A DNA stretch of 64,000 nucleotides from Serratia fonticola (GTDB lineage: Bacteria; Pseudomonadota; Gammaproteobacteria; Enterobacterales; Enterobacteriaceae): the NCBI RefSeq assembly GCF_006715025.1, contig NZ_VFMK01000001.1, forward strand, positions 3,658,001 through 3,722,000, written 5' to 3'. The translations under genes were made by a program, and so were the position numbers. Shown here piece by piece: positions 16,051-24,803 of the stretch. Position 1 is the stretch's first letter. Each line of letters starts with the position of its first letter. The notes beneath the pieces are model-generated. The model did not search any database, was not told the DNA's origin, and saw nothing but the letters and a program-made list of their open reading frames with translations.

Positions 16051-16086
16051 ACACCCCCTCTTAAAGAAAACACCAAGAGGGAGTGT
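16051..16086 (-). terminator. Terminator after the VgrG effector/immunity pair
   Basis: ACACCCCCTCTT / AAGAGGGAGTGT arms (12 bp, one mismatch) with a 12-base loop. On the minus strand the stem is followed by TTTTTGG. It separates the vgrG operon end from eagR-rhs, so eagR and rhs probably have their own promoter in 15900-16050, where I could not identify a clear one. Confidence 0.7.
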
Positions 16087-16101
16087 TAATCATCATCACA
16101 T

Positions 16102-16629
16102 TTAACTTTCATCAATACTAAATACAACACTACGTAAGCAGTTTGGATTTTTCTCTGCAAAACCAAATGCTAGCTTAACACGATTATCATATCTAGGAGT
16201 CGAGTATGTTGTTTCCTCATCCAATGAACGGCCTCGAGGTATATCAGTAATAGTTAAATCAGTATAATGCTGTTTTAATTCAGCTAACGTAATACAAGCA
16301 CCGTGAACTTGAAAAGTTAGTAAGTAAGGAACTTTATTATTTTTACGAAACACCCTAGCCTCAATATTTTCAATATTCACTTTACCATCAAGCAAAAACT
16401 CTTTATTTTCATAAGATGTGAATACATCATTTTCAGCTTGAACGACAAAGGGATTGTTAAAAATATGAGTAACATATGAAAGCCCCTTTGGTAACTGTGT
16501 CTTGATGTTATTGACAAATTGCCAAAAAATAGTTGAGTCCATTTTTTCACTCCGTGTTGCATGACATGAGAATACGGTTAACAATAACAGTACAAGAACG
16601 CTACTTTTTAGTTGGGTAATTTTTATCAT
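16102..16629 (-). CDS. Putative periplasmic lipoprotein immunity protein
   Basis: 175 residues. The N terminus is MIKITQLKSS followed by a hydrophobic core and LLTVFSCHA, a signal peptide with a possible lipobox at Cys. The mature part is beta-rich with two further Cys residues (HGACI, NPNCLR). The chosen ATG has GGAGGG 5 bases upstream and overlaps the end of the effector frame by 29 bases; the longer start at 16815 would place the signal sequence inside the protein. The exported location and coupling to a metallopeptidase effector suggest self-protection in the periplasm. The family is unknown. Confidence 0.7.
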   Translation of the reverse strand: MIKITQLKSSVLVLLLLTVFSCHATRSEKMDSTIFWQFVNNIKTQLPKGLSYVTHIFNNPFVVQAENDVFTSYENKEFLLDGKVNIENIEARVFRKNNKVPYLLTFQVHGACITLAELKQHYTDLTITDIPRGRSLDEETTYSTPRYDNRVKLAFGFAEKNPNCLRSVVFSIDES

Positions 16630-17194
16630 ACCACCCTCCATAGTAATCCTCATAGGATTCCCCTGTTGTTGATGTGCGCTCTCCGTTACCAAACACTCTA
16701 CCAATAGCTTCACGCGCTTTTTTCGCATCACCATCTTTGAGGTAAGTATCGTATGCAGAATCATAGGCGGGTTGATTAGCACTATTACCTGCAATACCAA
16801 TATCAGCCCCTCCATTTTTCAATATCTCACGTCTTACTTCAATATTTTTCAGAGTTGCAGCCCCTTCATCTGACAAAGTACTATTTAAATATGCATCCCT
16901 AGAGGAAACATCATAAGTTGGTGTGTATAGAGCATGACCTGTTTCATGCGCTAAGGTTTGCGTAACCTTCTCTGGGTTCCCAAACTCACTACTATCAACA
17001 ATTATTTCTTTCTTTTCTCTAGAGGCATAACTACCATTTCCGGCCTCTCCGGGCTTAATACTCCAGCCGTTATCCTTAAGCTTTTTCAAATCCTTCGTCA
17101 ATGTAGGAGACTTCGCCGTCAGACTATTAACTTCTGGAGTAAAAACAGGGTCTCCCTTCCCTCCTGCTGTATTATTCGCTCCTAATCCCCCCCC
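16601..17194 (-). pseudogene. Zinc metallopeptidase effector domain, out-of-frame C-terminal extension of VgrG
   Basis: This frame of 197 residues begins inside the G8 run at the vgrG stop and runs GLGANNTAGGKGDPVFTPEV...LAHETGHALYTPTYD (HExxH) to ...YEDYYGGWYDKNYPTKK. It contains no methionine, and the only usable start, TTG at 17101, has no ribosome-binding site. It is therefore probably made only as a VgrG fusion after a -1 frameshift (or one extra G), or it is broken. HExxH domains fused to VgrG are known, for example VgrG2b of Pseudomonas, whose domain acts in the periplasm. The lipoprotein gene following it fits a periplasmic target. I label it pseudogene only because the frame is not continuous. 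Confidence 0.7.
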
Positions 17195-19767
17195 TTAACT
17201 ACCGCTGCTGCTGGTGACATAAGCCCAGTTGCAGCAGCCCCAGCTCCAGCACTAACTCCCCCCTTATTCAAGTGAACAACGGTGCCATCGACATATACCC
17301 CTCCAGCATCCAGCTGTATGCACGAACTACCAAATGTAATCTTTATACTACTGGTCGTCATCTTTATTTCACCCGCCCCCACCTTCAGCGTGATGTCATC
17401 CGAGGCTTCATAAAGCTGCGTCCCCGCGCCACTTTTTCCGGCGTTGGCTTTCACCTGAACCTGATTGGCACTGGTGCTTCTCATAGTACAAATGTTTTCC
17501 GTCAAGCCCCCCTGCTTCACGGTTTTGGTTTCGTTACCAGCAAGAATATTTAACGTCCGGTTCCCCCCCTCAACGGTAAGAGACTGATCGTTTTTAACCG
17601 TGGTACTCATATCCTTCTGGGCATGCAGGAACAGCCCTTCGCTGCCCTTGGCATCCTCGAACCGCAGTTCGTTAAAACCTTCCCCTTTATGGGTTTTGGA
17701 GCGGAACGCCATCTGGGTTTTACTGGCGGGCAAGGAGCCCGGCGGGATGTTGTTGGCGTGATAGGTTCGCCCGGTGACGATCGGTTGATCCGGGTCGCCA
17801 TGCAGAAAATCCACCACCACCTCCTGGCCGATGCGCGGGATGGCCAGCATCCCCCAGCCTTGCCCCGCCCACGGCTGCGTCACGCGGATCCAGCATGAGC
17901 TGTTGTCGTTACTTTCCCCGTAGCGGTCCCACAGGAACTGCAGGCGGATACGGCCAAACTCGTCACAGTAGATTTCCTCACCCTCGGGCCCTACCACCAT
18001 CGCAATCTGCGGGCCGTCCATTGCCGGTTTGGGCATCGGTGAAGGGCGCCAGGTCTGCGTTGGCGGGATAAAGGTAAACTGGTTGCTCAGGTGGGTGCCC
18101 TGCTCGCCGGATTCCTGTTCCAGTGCCTGCGGCTGGCTGCCGGTATGGGAAATACTCAGCAGTTGCCATGGGTGGTTCAGATCGCCACGCGGGTGGTTGG
18201 TCAGGGTGAACAACTGCCCTGGCTGCAGGGTAAAATCGTTACTTTGCCCTTGCCCCACGTTGGCATCGTTGCGCAACGCCTCCAGGCGATAACGGGTGAA
18301 ATCCTTGCCGTGCTGCTCGTCTTTGAAGCGCCCAGGGAAATCGAAATGCTCATAATCCGGACGCTGGTTGTGTAACTCGCTGGCCTGTTCGTTGAACTGT
18401 GCCGCCCAGCGCGGGTTCTTGAAGGTGTAATCCTTCAGTTGTACCGTCGCAGGCCGCACCTGCGCACTGCGGGTGAAGGTGGTGATACACAGTTCCTGCG
18501 CCTGGGCCGCCACGTTCGGGTTATAGGGCAGCGTGGTCACCTTCGGCAATGTGCCAACATCATCAGCATACACCACGGTGTTCTTGCCCTCTGTGAATTC
18601 GAAGTAGTAGAAAATCCCCTCTTCGGCGGTCAGGCGCTGGATAAAGTCAAAATCGGATTCTTGATACTGAACGCAGAACTCGCGGGCCGGGTGCGGGTTA
18701 CGCAAGCCAAAGGCAAAATCGTTGATGCCATTTTCTTTCAGCAAGGTGCTGATAATGCTCTCAATGGTTGCCTGCTGGAAAATACGCGAGTTGCGCCGCA
18801 GCGTGGTGCGCCACAGGGCCGGGCGGATCACCATGCTGTAGCGGGTCTGGTGGAAACCGGTATCGCCCTGTTCAAAGCTGGCAATCATGCCGGTGATACT
18901 GCGCTGCAGCACGCCTTCACGCCAGACGAACAGCGTGGCATCCGCATCCAGCACCGCTGAAAAATCCACCGCCGGATCGGCGCTGGCCAGGCCCACGTTC
19001 AACACAAACGGCGAGGAAAACATTTCAGTCAGGCTGAAATCCACCACCACAAAGGTCTGCGGCGGTAAACCAGCCGCCGTGAGCGTGAACTGTAAACCGC
19101 TGGGCTGCGGGCCCCCCGTCAGCGCGCTGGCCGCCGATGACGCCATGGCCGAGGCGCTGCCGCCTGCGACCATGTTCATCGGCGCTACGCCACCGGCCAT
19201 GACTTTAGCTTTGGCGTTCATTGCTGTGTTAGCCAGATCGGCGGCCTGATTGACGCGTTTACCGACGGTACCGCCAACGGCGTCACCAATGCCACCCACC
19301 ATGCCCGTCACTTGATCACCACTCAACGTGGGGGCCGGACCACTGGCGACAATATTGGTCGGCGTCACGCCGCCCGCCATCACCTTGGCTTTGGCGTCCA
19401 TCGCCGTGTTAGCCAGATCGGCGGCCTGATTGACGCGTTTACCGACGGTGCCGCCAACGGCGTCACCAATGCCACCCACCATGCCCGTCACTTGCTCACC
19501 ACTCAACGTGGGAGCCGGACCACTGGCAACAATATTGGTCGGCGTCACGCCGCCCGCCATCACCTTGGCTTTGGCGTCCATTGCCGTTTTCGCCACATCG
19601 GCGGCCTGATTGACGCGTTTACCGACGGTGCCACCGACGGCATCGCCCACACCGCCCGCCATGCCAACCACTTGCTCTGCGCTCAACGTGGGCACCGCAT
19701 CAGGGGCCACAATATTCTTCGGCTGCACGCCGCCCTTGGCGTTGCCCTTTTTATCATCAGCAAACAT
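17182..19767 (-). CDS. vgrG: VgrG spike protein with repeated N-terminal extension
   Basis: 861 residues. Residues 1-17 are a charged leader, 18-197 are three 60-residue repeats, and about 198-225 is an Ala/Ser/Gly linker. The normal VgrG begins at about 226 (GLQFTLTAAGLPPQTFVVVDF), with the gp27-like domain, WRPSPMPKP..DGPQIAMVVGP and the gp5-like OB domain (EIYCDEFGRIRLQFLWDRYG...SCWIRV...W.G...G....PRIGQEVVVDFLHGDPDQPI), then the beta-helix tail. It punctures target cells as the T6SS spike tip. The stop TAG lies directly after a G8 run, beyond which a peptidase domain continues in the -1 frame. Confidence 0.93.
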   Translation of the reverse strand: MFADDKKGNAKGGVQPKNIVAPDAVPTLSAEQVVGMAGGVGDAVGGTVGKRVNQAADVAKTAMDAKAKVMAGGVTPTNIVASGPAPTLSGEQVTGMVGGIGDAVGGTVGKRVNQAADLANTAMDAKAKVMAGGVTPTNIVASGPAPTLSGDQVTGMVGGIGDAVGGTVGKRVNQAADLANTAMNAKAKVMAGGVAPMNMVAGGSASAMASSAASALTGGPQPSGLQFTLTAAGLPPQTFVVVDFSLTEMFSSPFVLNVGLASADPAVDFSAVLDADATLFVWREGVLQRSITGMIASFEQGDTGFHQTRYSMVIRPALWRTTLRRNSRIFQQATIESIISTLLKENGINDFAFGLRNPHPAREFCVQYQESDFDFIQRLTAEEGIFYYFEFTEGKNTVVYADDVGTLPKVTTLPYNPNVAAQAQELCITTFTRSAQVRPATVQLKDYTFKNPRWAAQFNEQASELHNQRPDYEHFDFPGRFKDEQHGKDFTRYRLEALRNDANVGQGQSNDFTLQPGQLFTLTNHPRGDLNHPWQLLSISHTGSQPQALEQESGEQGTHLSNQFTFIPPTQTWRPSPMPKPAMDGPQIAMVVGPEGEEIYCDEFGRIRLQFLWDRYGESNDNSSCWIRVTQPWAGQGWGMLAIPRIGQEVVVDFLHGDPDQPIVTGRTYHANNIPPGSLPASKTQMAFRSKTHKGEGFNELRFEDAKGSEGLFLHAQKDMSTTVKNDQSLTVEGGNRTLNILAGNETKTVKQGGLTENICTMRSTSANQVQVKANAGKSGAGTQLYEASDDITLKVGAGEIKMTTSSIKITFGSSCIQLDAGGVYVDGTVVHLNKGGVSAGAGAAATGLMSPAAAVVKGGD
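17187..17194 (-). other. G8 homopolymer at the vgrG/effector frame junction
   Basis: On the minus strand the run reads AAG GGG GGG GAT TAG in the VgrG frame. Slipping back one base gives AAG GGG GGG GGA TTA GGA and enters the effector frame. The run of eight G is the only sequence needed to connect the two frames, so it may be a programmed slippage site, a contingency tract or an indel. Confidence 0.65.
19177..19716 (-). repeat. Three tandem 180-bp repeats in the vgrG 5' part
   Basis: Each unit encodes 60 residues, patterned NIVA...PTLS.EQV.GM.GG.GDAVGGTVGKRVNQAAD.A.TAM.AKAKVMAGGV. Units 2 and 3 are almost identical in DNA and unit 1 is slightly diverged; a fourth copy decays after about 10 residues. 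The Gly-rich GMVGGIGDAVGGTVG core is a glycine-zipper-like pattern. Confidence 0.9.
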
Positions 19768-19786
19768 AGCTTCTCCTTCCTGGATG

Positions 19787-21178
19787 TTAACGGGCAGGCT
19801 CTGCCTGCAACATTAATTGGTGGTAACGGCTGAGTAACGCATTCCAGCGGTCATCTATCTGCTTTATCAGCACCGGTGAGGCGGGCTGATGCTTCTCGAC
19901 CGAGACCGATAACTGTCGCAACAGCTCCTCCAACGGCGTTTCGCGGTTCAATTCACTTTGCATCTGGTAGACCGCCGTTTTCAGATAGGAAATCGTCAGA
20001 CTGCCGCGATTCTGTTCCTGCTCGAGCAATTTTGCCGACAGCGCCTGCAAGCGCTGCTGCACGTTGAAATAGCTGCTATCGGCCACCTCGCTGCTGCCGA
20101 TCCTGGCCTGCAACAGGCGTTCCCAACGCTGGCTTTCTGCAACCTGATTGGCATCCGTCGGCCACAGTTGGCGAGCAACGGCCACCGAGGAATCTGCGCT
20201 GCGCAGGCTGGCCAACGGCGAGACATTCTCCAGGTTGCTCAACTGCTGGCCATAGCTGGCCAGGTCTGGATCGGTCAGCCATAACTGCACGGCGCCCTCC
20301 GGGGTAGCGGCCAGCGCGGCCAACTGCTGCTGCATCGGTTTGACCTGCACCAGATAAATCCCGGCAGCCACCAGCAGGCTGCACAATACGCCGCTGCCAA
20401 ATCCCCACAGTGCCGAAGGCCGCTTCTTCGCCACAGGTGGAGTAGCAAAACGCACCTCCACCTTGGGGAGCGGTTCTTCTGGCGGCGGAGTAGGCTTTTT
20501 GACTAATGGCTCCTCATAAGGTGGCGGAGCGTCTTTCACCGACGCTTTTGGCGCAGACAGAACGGTGCGGATCGGTTCGTTTTCCGGCACCGATAAGTAC
20601 ACCATTGGCGGCATTTGCAGCGATTCCACCGGTGGCTTTTTGGCAGCCTCGTGAGCCGCCTCAAGCCGCTTCGCCGTGTTCTGCATCAGATAGAGCAGAT
20701 TTTCGATGCGCGGCACGCGCTTTAACTCTACCTGCTGCAATTTATCGCACAGCAGTTGTAACGCCCGCTCAGCGCGGTACACCATCCGCAGGTCGTCATT
20801 TTCAAACTCATGCTGGCGCAGTTGGCCTCCCACACGGGTATTGAACCACTCAAGGATCTCCGTACGCGCCTGCAGTTGCTCGGGCCACAGTTGCTCCCAT
20901 TGGCTGACCACCATGCCCGCCAACAGCTCGCAGCTTTCGGTGAATCCGGCCAGCCCGTGCTTTTGGGTACGCGCCAGGGCGTAATACACCGCCGTTTGCA
21001 GATCCACGCCGTTGGTGCGGAACAGCGTCAACGCCAGCGATTCAATCAGCCGCCAGTTCACCTCCGGCCGTGCCGGATGATTGATCTTGTTAATCTCTTC
21101 ACGAATCGCGCTGAATTCCGGCCAGCGGCGCGGATCGCTCCCCGTTTGAATGATGATATTTTCTGAGGCTTCGCTCAT
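19787..21178 (-). CDS. vasL: T6SS protein VasL (ImpA-N domain, TM, VasL domain)
   Basis: 463 residues: an N-terminal ImpA-type domain (about 10-120: DPRRWPEFSAIREEINKI, LFRTNGVDLQTA, LWPE), a Pro-rich linker, one transmembrane helix (about 258-280, ALWGFGSGVLCSLLVAAGIY) and a helical C-terminal VasL domain. VasL/TssA-like proteins sit at the baseplate or membrane complex and influence sheath assembly. The gene starts 60 bases after tssM and is followed by vgrG. Confidence 0.85.
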   Translation of the reverse strand: MSEASENIIIQTGSDPRRWPEFSAIREEINKINHPARPEVNWRLIESLALTLFRTNGVDLQTAVYYALARTQKHGLAGFTESCELLAGMVVSQWEQLWPEQLQARTEILEWFNTRVGGQLRQHEFENDDLRMVYRAERALQLLCDKLQQVELKRVPRIENLLYLMQNTAKRLEAAHEAAKKPPVESLQMPPMVYLSVPENEPIRTVLSAPKASVKDAPPPYEEPLVKKPTPPPEEPLPKVEVRFATPPVAKKRPSALWGFGSGVLCSLLVAAGIYLVQVKPMQQQLAALAATPEGAVQLWLTDPDLASYGQQLSNLENVSPLASLRSADSSVAVARQLWPTDANQVAESQRWERLLQARIGSSEVADSSYFNVQQRLQALSAKLLEQEQNRGSLTISYLKTAVYQMQSELNRETPLEELLRQLSVSVEKHQPASPVLIKQIDDRWNALLSRYHQLMLQAEPAR

Positions 21179-21238
21179 ACGGACTCATCCTTAAAGCGTC
21201 TCTCTGCCAGTGGCGACAGAGAGACGTGATAACAACGA

Positions 21239-24200
21239 TTAATACAGCGTGTCTGGCAACGAGAATCGGCTGAACAAGCCGCCCGCAAACGGGTTATCGG
21301 ACTCATCCACGTGAATGCGATAGGTCATCTCGCCGCCGTCCACTTTGAAGCGAACGTCAAACGAATTGCTGCCGACATTGGTCAGCTCACCGGCATTGAT
21401 CAGCCGCAACTGAGCCCACGGCCCGGTGAAGGTCAGGCTACGTGGTGATTTGCCGCTCTCGTCCGGCACCAGAGTCACTTTACTTTCCACCCCGGCACGC
21501 ATTGAGTTCGGCCAAACCAGATGCACCATGTTGCTGCGGCCATGCGCATAGTCCAGCAACTGCCCATCCAGGTTCAGCACGCTGCGGCGCTTATTGCCAC
21601 TCAGCAGCACCGGTTCGATAGCAAACTGCGTCCCCAGGCCGTTTTGCGCCGAGAAGAAGGTGTCGCGGATCTTCTGCGCCTGCTCCAGCTGTTGCAGCAC
21701 ATCCGGCCGGATCAGCAGTTGTCCGTCGTTGCCGCTGCTCAGGTTGTTCTCCACGAACGGTTTCAGATTCTGCTGGTAGAAGGCATCAAGCGTGCCCTTC
21801 GGCCCAAAGAAGCGTTCAAACTCGCTCAGCGGCACATCCTGTTTTGCGTTAGGATCGAAGGGATAACGGCCCGCCAGGTAGGTCTGATACTGTTTCACCA
21901 CCGTGTTATTCCATTCGACCTCCAGTGACTGGATCGCTTCCATCATCACTACGCGCCAGGCTTGTTCGGCCAAATCCCCCACCCAGCGGTTAAGCGGCTC
22001 CGGCAGGTTTTTCGCCTGTTGCTGCACTTCGAAGATCGGGTCGCTGCTGTTTTGATCCAGGCGCAACTGCACCGCCTTCATCGCCGCTTTGCCCGGAGCC
22101 GGTGAGTTCTGTATCGCCAACAGGTAACGGTGCAGCTCGGTCAGTTTCTGATAGACACTCTGCATCACGCTGCCTTTGTCGCCGTTTTCCACCAGCACGG
22201 CCGTTTCTGGCGCAAACTCGCGGTTGATACGCCCCAGCAGCTGATAGTCAGACTTTTGCAGCAGTTCCTGACGTTCTTTGCCCTGCAACGCGTCAGGCAA
22301 GGCGGGCAGGCGGGTGTTATTACTCAAGGTTTGCAACGCACGGCGGAAAGGCTGCTCGCCGCTGATCACCTGTTCAATGGCGCCAATCGCCTGCGGCAGG
22401 TCCTCAAACTCCCCCACCGACAGGTTGTTCATCGCCGCCCGCCAGGTGGCGGTATAGTCACCGATATACTGCTCGGTGACCTGCCGCTGGATCTCTCTGC
22501 GATCGGCCTCGCTGTATTCAACGTTCTTGCTGAGGTTCAGAACCCAGCTGTCCATCACCGTCAGATCCACCAGTTGCTCATCCTGTTTGGCAAAGTAGTT
22601 CTGCAAACCGTTACGGGTCAGGAATTGCGGGATCACCAGCAGGCGATCGTTGCTGGAGACAAACACATCATCAAAGCTGGCACCGATCTGATCGCGCAGA
22701 TTGAGAGCCGGTGGCAAGGCCTCTTGCGCCTTGATGCGCAGGTTCTGGTACACCCGCTGATAAATAGAGAGTTTGCTCAACTCCCGCTGCGCCGCCTGGA
22801 TCGGCTGGAGATAAGGCACAAAGCTCTTGATGGCGTATTGATCGCCGCTTTGCCGCGCGGCATGCCAATCGGTGTGCTTCAGCGCATAATCCAGATGGCC
22901 CATCAATTGCTGCTGCAACTCGCGCTGGCCGTTAAACTGCTGGCTCCAGCGGTCACTCATGTATTGTTCAACCAACGGGATATTACGGCCGCTGCCATCC
23001 TCCAGCATGCGCATCACACGCAGGATCTCGAGCTTCTCTTCGCTGCCCTGTGGCGCCGCATTCAACTGTTCCAGCAGGCCACTCATCAACGACGGCACAA
23101 AACGTTGCTGCAACAGTTGCAGATAGGTGCTTTCCACATAAGGGCCGATGTTGTCGCCCTGATACAGCCCCATATCCGCCAGCAGAGAGTTTCTTTCATG
23201 GTAATTGCCGTAAGCCAGCGTGGCGTCACGGATCGGGTTGAGTAACGGCAGTTGCAGATTGCCATAGCGATCGTCGCCCTTCGGCGTGGGGATCGACAGG
23301 AAGGTTTTCGCCTGGGCGAGTACCTCTTGCCCAGCCCGATAGTTAACCTGATAGTAATAGTGCCAGCAGCCCCACAGCGAAACCGCCACCACCGCGCCAA
23401 CGCAGGAGAAAACCAGCATGCGTTTTCTGGCATCACGCAACCAGGCGCCGTTTTCACCAGCCAGGTTGGGTTCCGCCAGTAACACCTGGTTAAACAGCTC
23501 TTTGGTGAAGTACGGGGCCGTATCGGCAACCGGCCAGGTTGGGAAAGCCTGCGGAGCCAGGTGATATTGCACGGCGGCAGACTGGGTAAAGACGTCATCC
23601 ATCTGCCCGCGTTGCTGCGCAGAGGTGAGGTAGACACCACGCAACAGAGGCTGCGCATGATCGCCGCTGTAGAGAATGCCTTCTAGCAGCTGTACCACGT
23701 ACTCTTGCAGGCCCTGCATCTGGCGGGTGAAGCTGAACAGCTGGCTGCGTTGCCCGGCATCGACGCTGTTGAGCATCATGTCCGGCATGGCGCCATTAAG
23801 CTGTGTGAGCCATTGCTGCCAGAACTGTTGCAGCTCTTTACGCCATACTTCCGGCTCGCTGGCATTCAGGCTGAAAGTCACCCCGAGAACCGCCTCACGT
23901 TGGGCTTTATCCAGGGATTGATACATCGCCTCAAAGCCATACAGCAGATCCAGTTTGGTGAACACCACATACAATGGCACCTGGCTATGCAACGCCAGGC
24001 GCACGTCCTGCAAGCGCTGATGAAGGCTGGCAACATAGTTTTCGCGCTGGGCTTTGTTGGCCGTCAGCAACTGATGCAGATCCACCGTGAGGATCAGACC
24101 GTTGAGCGGTTGACGCTTGCGATGCTCCACCAACCACGCCAGCAGGCTTTGCCATAACCGGCTATTGAGCGCCGCTTTGCCCAGCACCGACAGCGTAGGC

Positions 24201-24772
24201 TGTTCGATCAGCTCACCGGCAGGATCGATAATCACCGCCTGCTCCCCCAACCAGCAGCGCACCCGCAGTTCGGCCGCATCCTCCACGTTCATCAGTTCAG
24301 GAGAAGCGAGCTCAGTCAGCTTATAGCCCTCTTTGATCAGCGTGGTTTTTCCACTATTGCTGGCACCGATGACCATGTACCAAGGCAAGCGATACAGATA
24401 AGACGGGGTATTCAGACGCCGTTGCAACAGTTGCTGCCAGGCGTTCAGATACTGGTCCTGTTGCTCGATATCGGCCAGGATCGGGTCGTCCACCTGCGTT
24501 TTGGCCTGCAGTTGCAGCTTCTCCAGTTGCTGTAAACGCCGCATCACTTTCAGGGTGAGCCAGCACACCGCCACCAGCACCACCAACGCGGTCACCAGCC
24601 AACGGCTTAACAGTGATTCAAACGGATGGCTGTCCTTCAGTTGCCATTCCGGCCCATAAATCCACAGCCAAATTAATGCCACGCAGGCCAACAGCGCCAG
24701 CACCACCGGGATCGAGGCTTTCAGGCGTGGTACGGCAGGCCTGGCAAAACGAATAAAAGACGGCAATTTCAT
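21239..24772 (-). CDS. tssM: T6SS membrane complex protein TssM (IcmF)
   Basis: A 1,177-residue inner-membrane protein. Two transmembrane helices are near the N terminus (about 22-40 and 58-76) and a third at about 462-482. A cytoplasmic NTPase-like domain with an intact Walker A (GASNSGKT at 136-143) lies between them. A large periplasmic IcmF/DUF1215 region and a C-terminal beta domain follow, ending ...NPFAGGLFSRFSLPDTLY. It forms the trans-envelope channel with TssL and TssJ. The length and layout are normal for the family. Confidence 0.95.
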   Translation of the reverse strand: MKLPSFIRFARPAVPRLKASIPVVLALLACVALIWLWIYGPEWQLKDSHPFESLLSRWLVTALVVLVAVCWLTLKVMRRLQQLEKLQLQAKTQVDDPILADIEQQDQYLNAWQQLLQRRLNTPSYLYRLPWYMVIGASNSGKTTLIKEGYKLTELASPELMNVEDAAELRVRCWLGEQAVIIDPAGELIEQPTLSVLGKAALNSRLWQSLLAWLVEHRKRQPLNGLILTVDLHQLLTANKAQRENYVASLHQRLQDVRLALHSQVPLYVVFTKLDLLYGFEAMYQSLDKAQREAVLGVTFSLNASEPEVWRKELQQFWQQWLTQLNGAMPDMMLNSVDAGQRSQLFSFTRQMQGLQEYVVQLLEGILYSGDHAQPLLRGVYLTSAQQRGQMDDVFTQSAAVQYHLAPQAFPTWPVADTAPYFTKELFNQVLLAEPNLAGENGAWLRDARKRMLVFSCVGAVVAVSLWGCWHYYYQVNYRAGQEVLAQAKTFLSIPTPKGDDRYGNLQLPLLNPIRDATLAYGNYHERNSLLADMGLYQGDNIGPYVESTYLQLLQQRFVPSLMSGLLEQLNAAPQGSEEKLEILRVMRMLEDGSGRNIPLVEQYMSDRWSQQFNGQRELQQQLMGHLDYALKHTDWHAARQSGDQYAIKSFVPYLQPIQAAQRELSKLSIYQRVYQNLRIKAQEALPPALNLRDQIGASFDDVFVSSNDRLLVIPQFLTRNGLQNYFAKQDEQLVDLTVMDSWVLNLSKNVEYSEADRREIQRQVTEQYIGDYTATWRAAMNNLSVGEFEDLPQAIGAIEQVISGEQPFRRALQTLSNNTRLPALPDALQGKERQELLQKSDYQLLGRINREFAPETAVLVENGDKGSVMQSVYQKLTELHRYLLAIQNSPAPGKAAMKAVQLRLDQNSSDPIFEVQQQAKNLPEPLNRWVGDLAEQAWRVVMMEAIQSLEVEWNNTVVKQYQTYLAGRYPFDPNAKQDVPLSEFERFFGPKGTLDAFYQQNLKPFVENNLSSGNDGQLLIRPDVLQQLEQAQKIRDTFFSAQNGLGTQFAIEPVLLSGNKRRSVLNLDGQLLDYAHGRSNMVHLVWPNSMRAGVESKVTLVPDESGKSPRSLTFTGPWAQLRLINAGELTNVGSNSFDVRFKVDGGEMTYRIHVDESDNPFAGGLFSRFSLPDTLY

Positions 24773-24803
24773 GCAATAACGCTCCTATTTCCTTCCCTGA
24801 TCA

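Noticed and set aside
16629..16815. Longer N terminus for the lipoprotein immunity gene
   Set aside because: It would overlap the effector domain and bury the signal peptide, and a strong ribosome-binding site precedes the internal ATG.
18439..18960. 173-codon plus-strand ORF, and similar ones at 19312-19833
   Set aside because: They are mirror frames of vgrG; the second one simply reflects the 180-bp repeats.
19177..19716. CRISPR-like or satellite array
   Set aside because: The units are 180 bp without spacers and stay in the vgrG reading frame; they are coding repeats.
22130..23245. 371-codon plus-strand ORF
   Set aside because: It is antisense to tssM, whose protein is clearly conserved along its whole length; the antisense product resembles no family and has the composition of a shadow frame.
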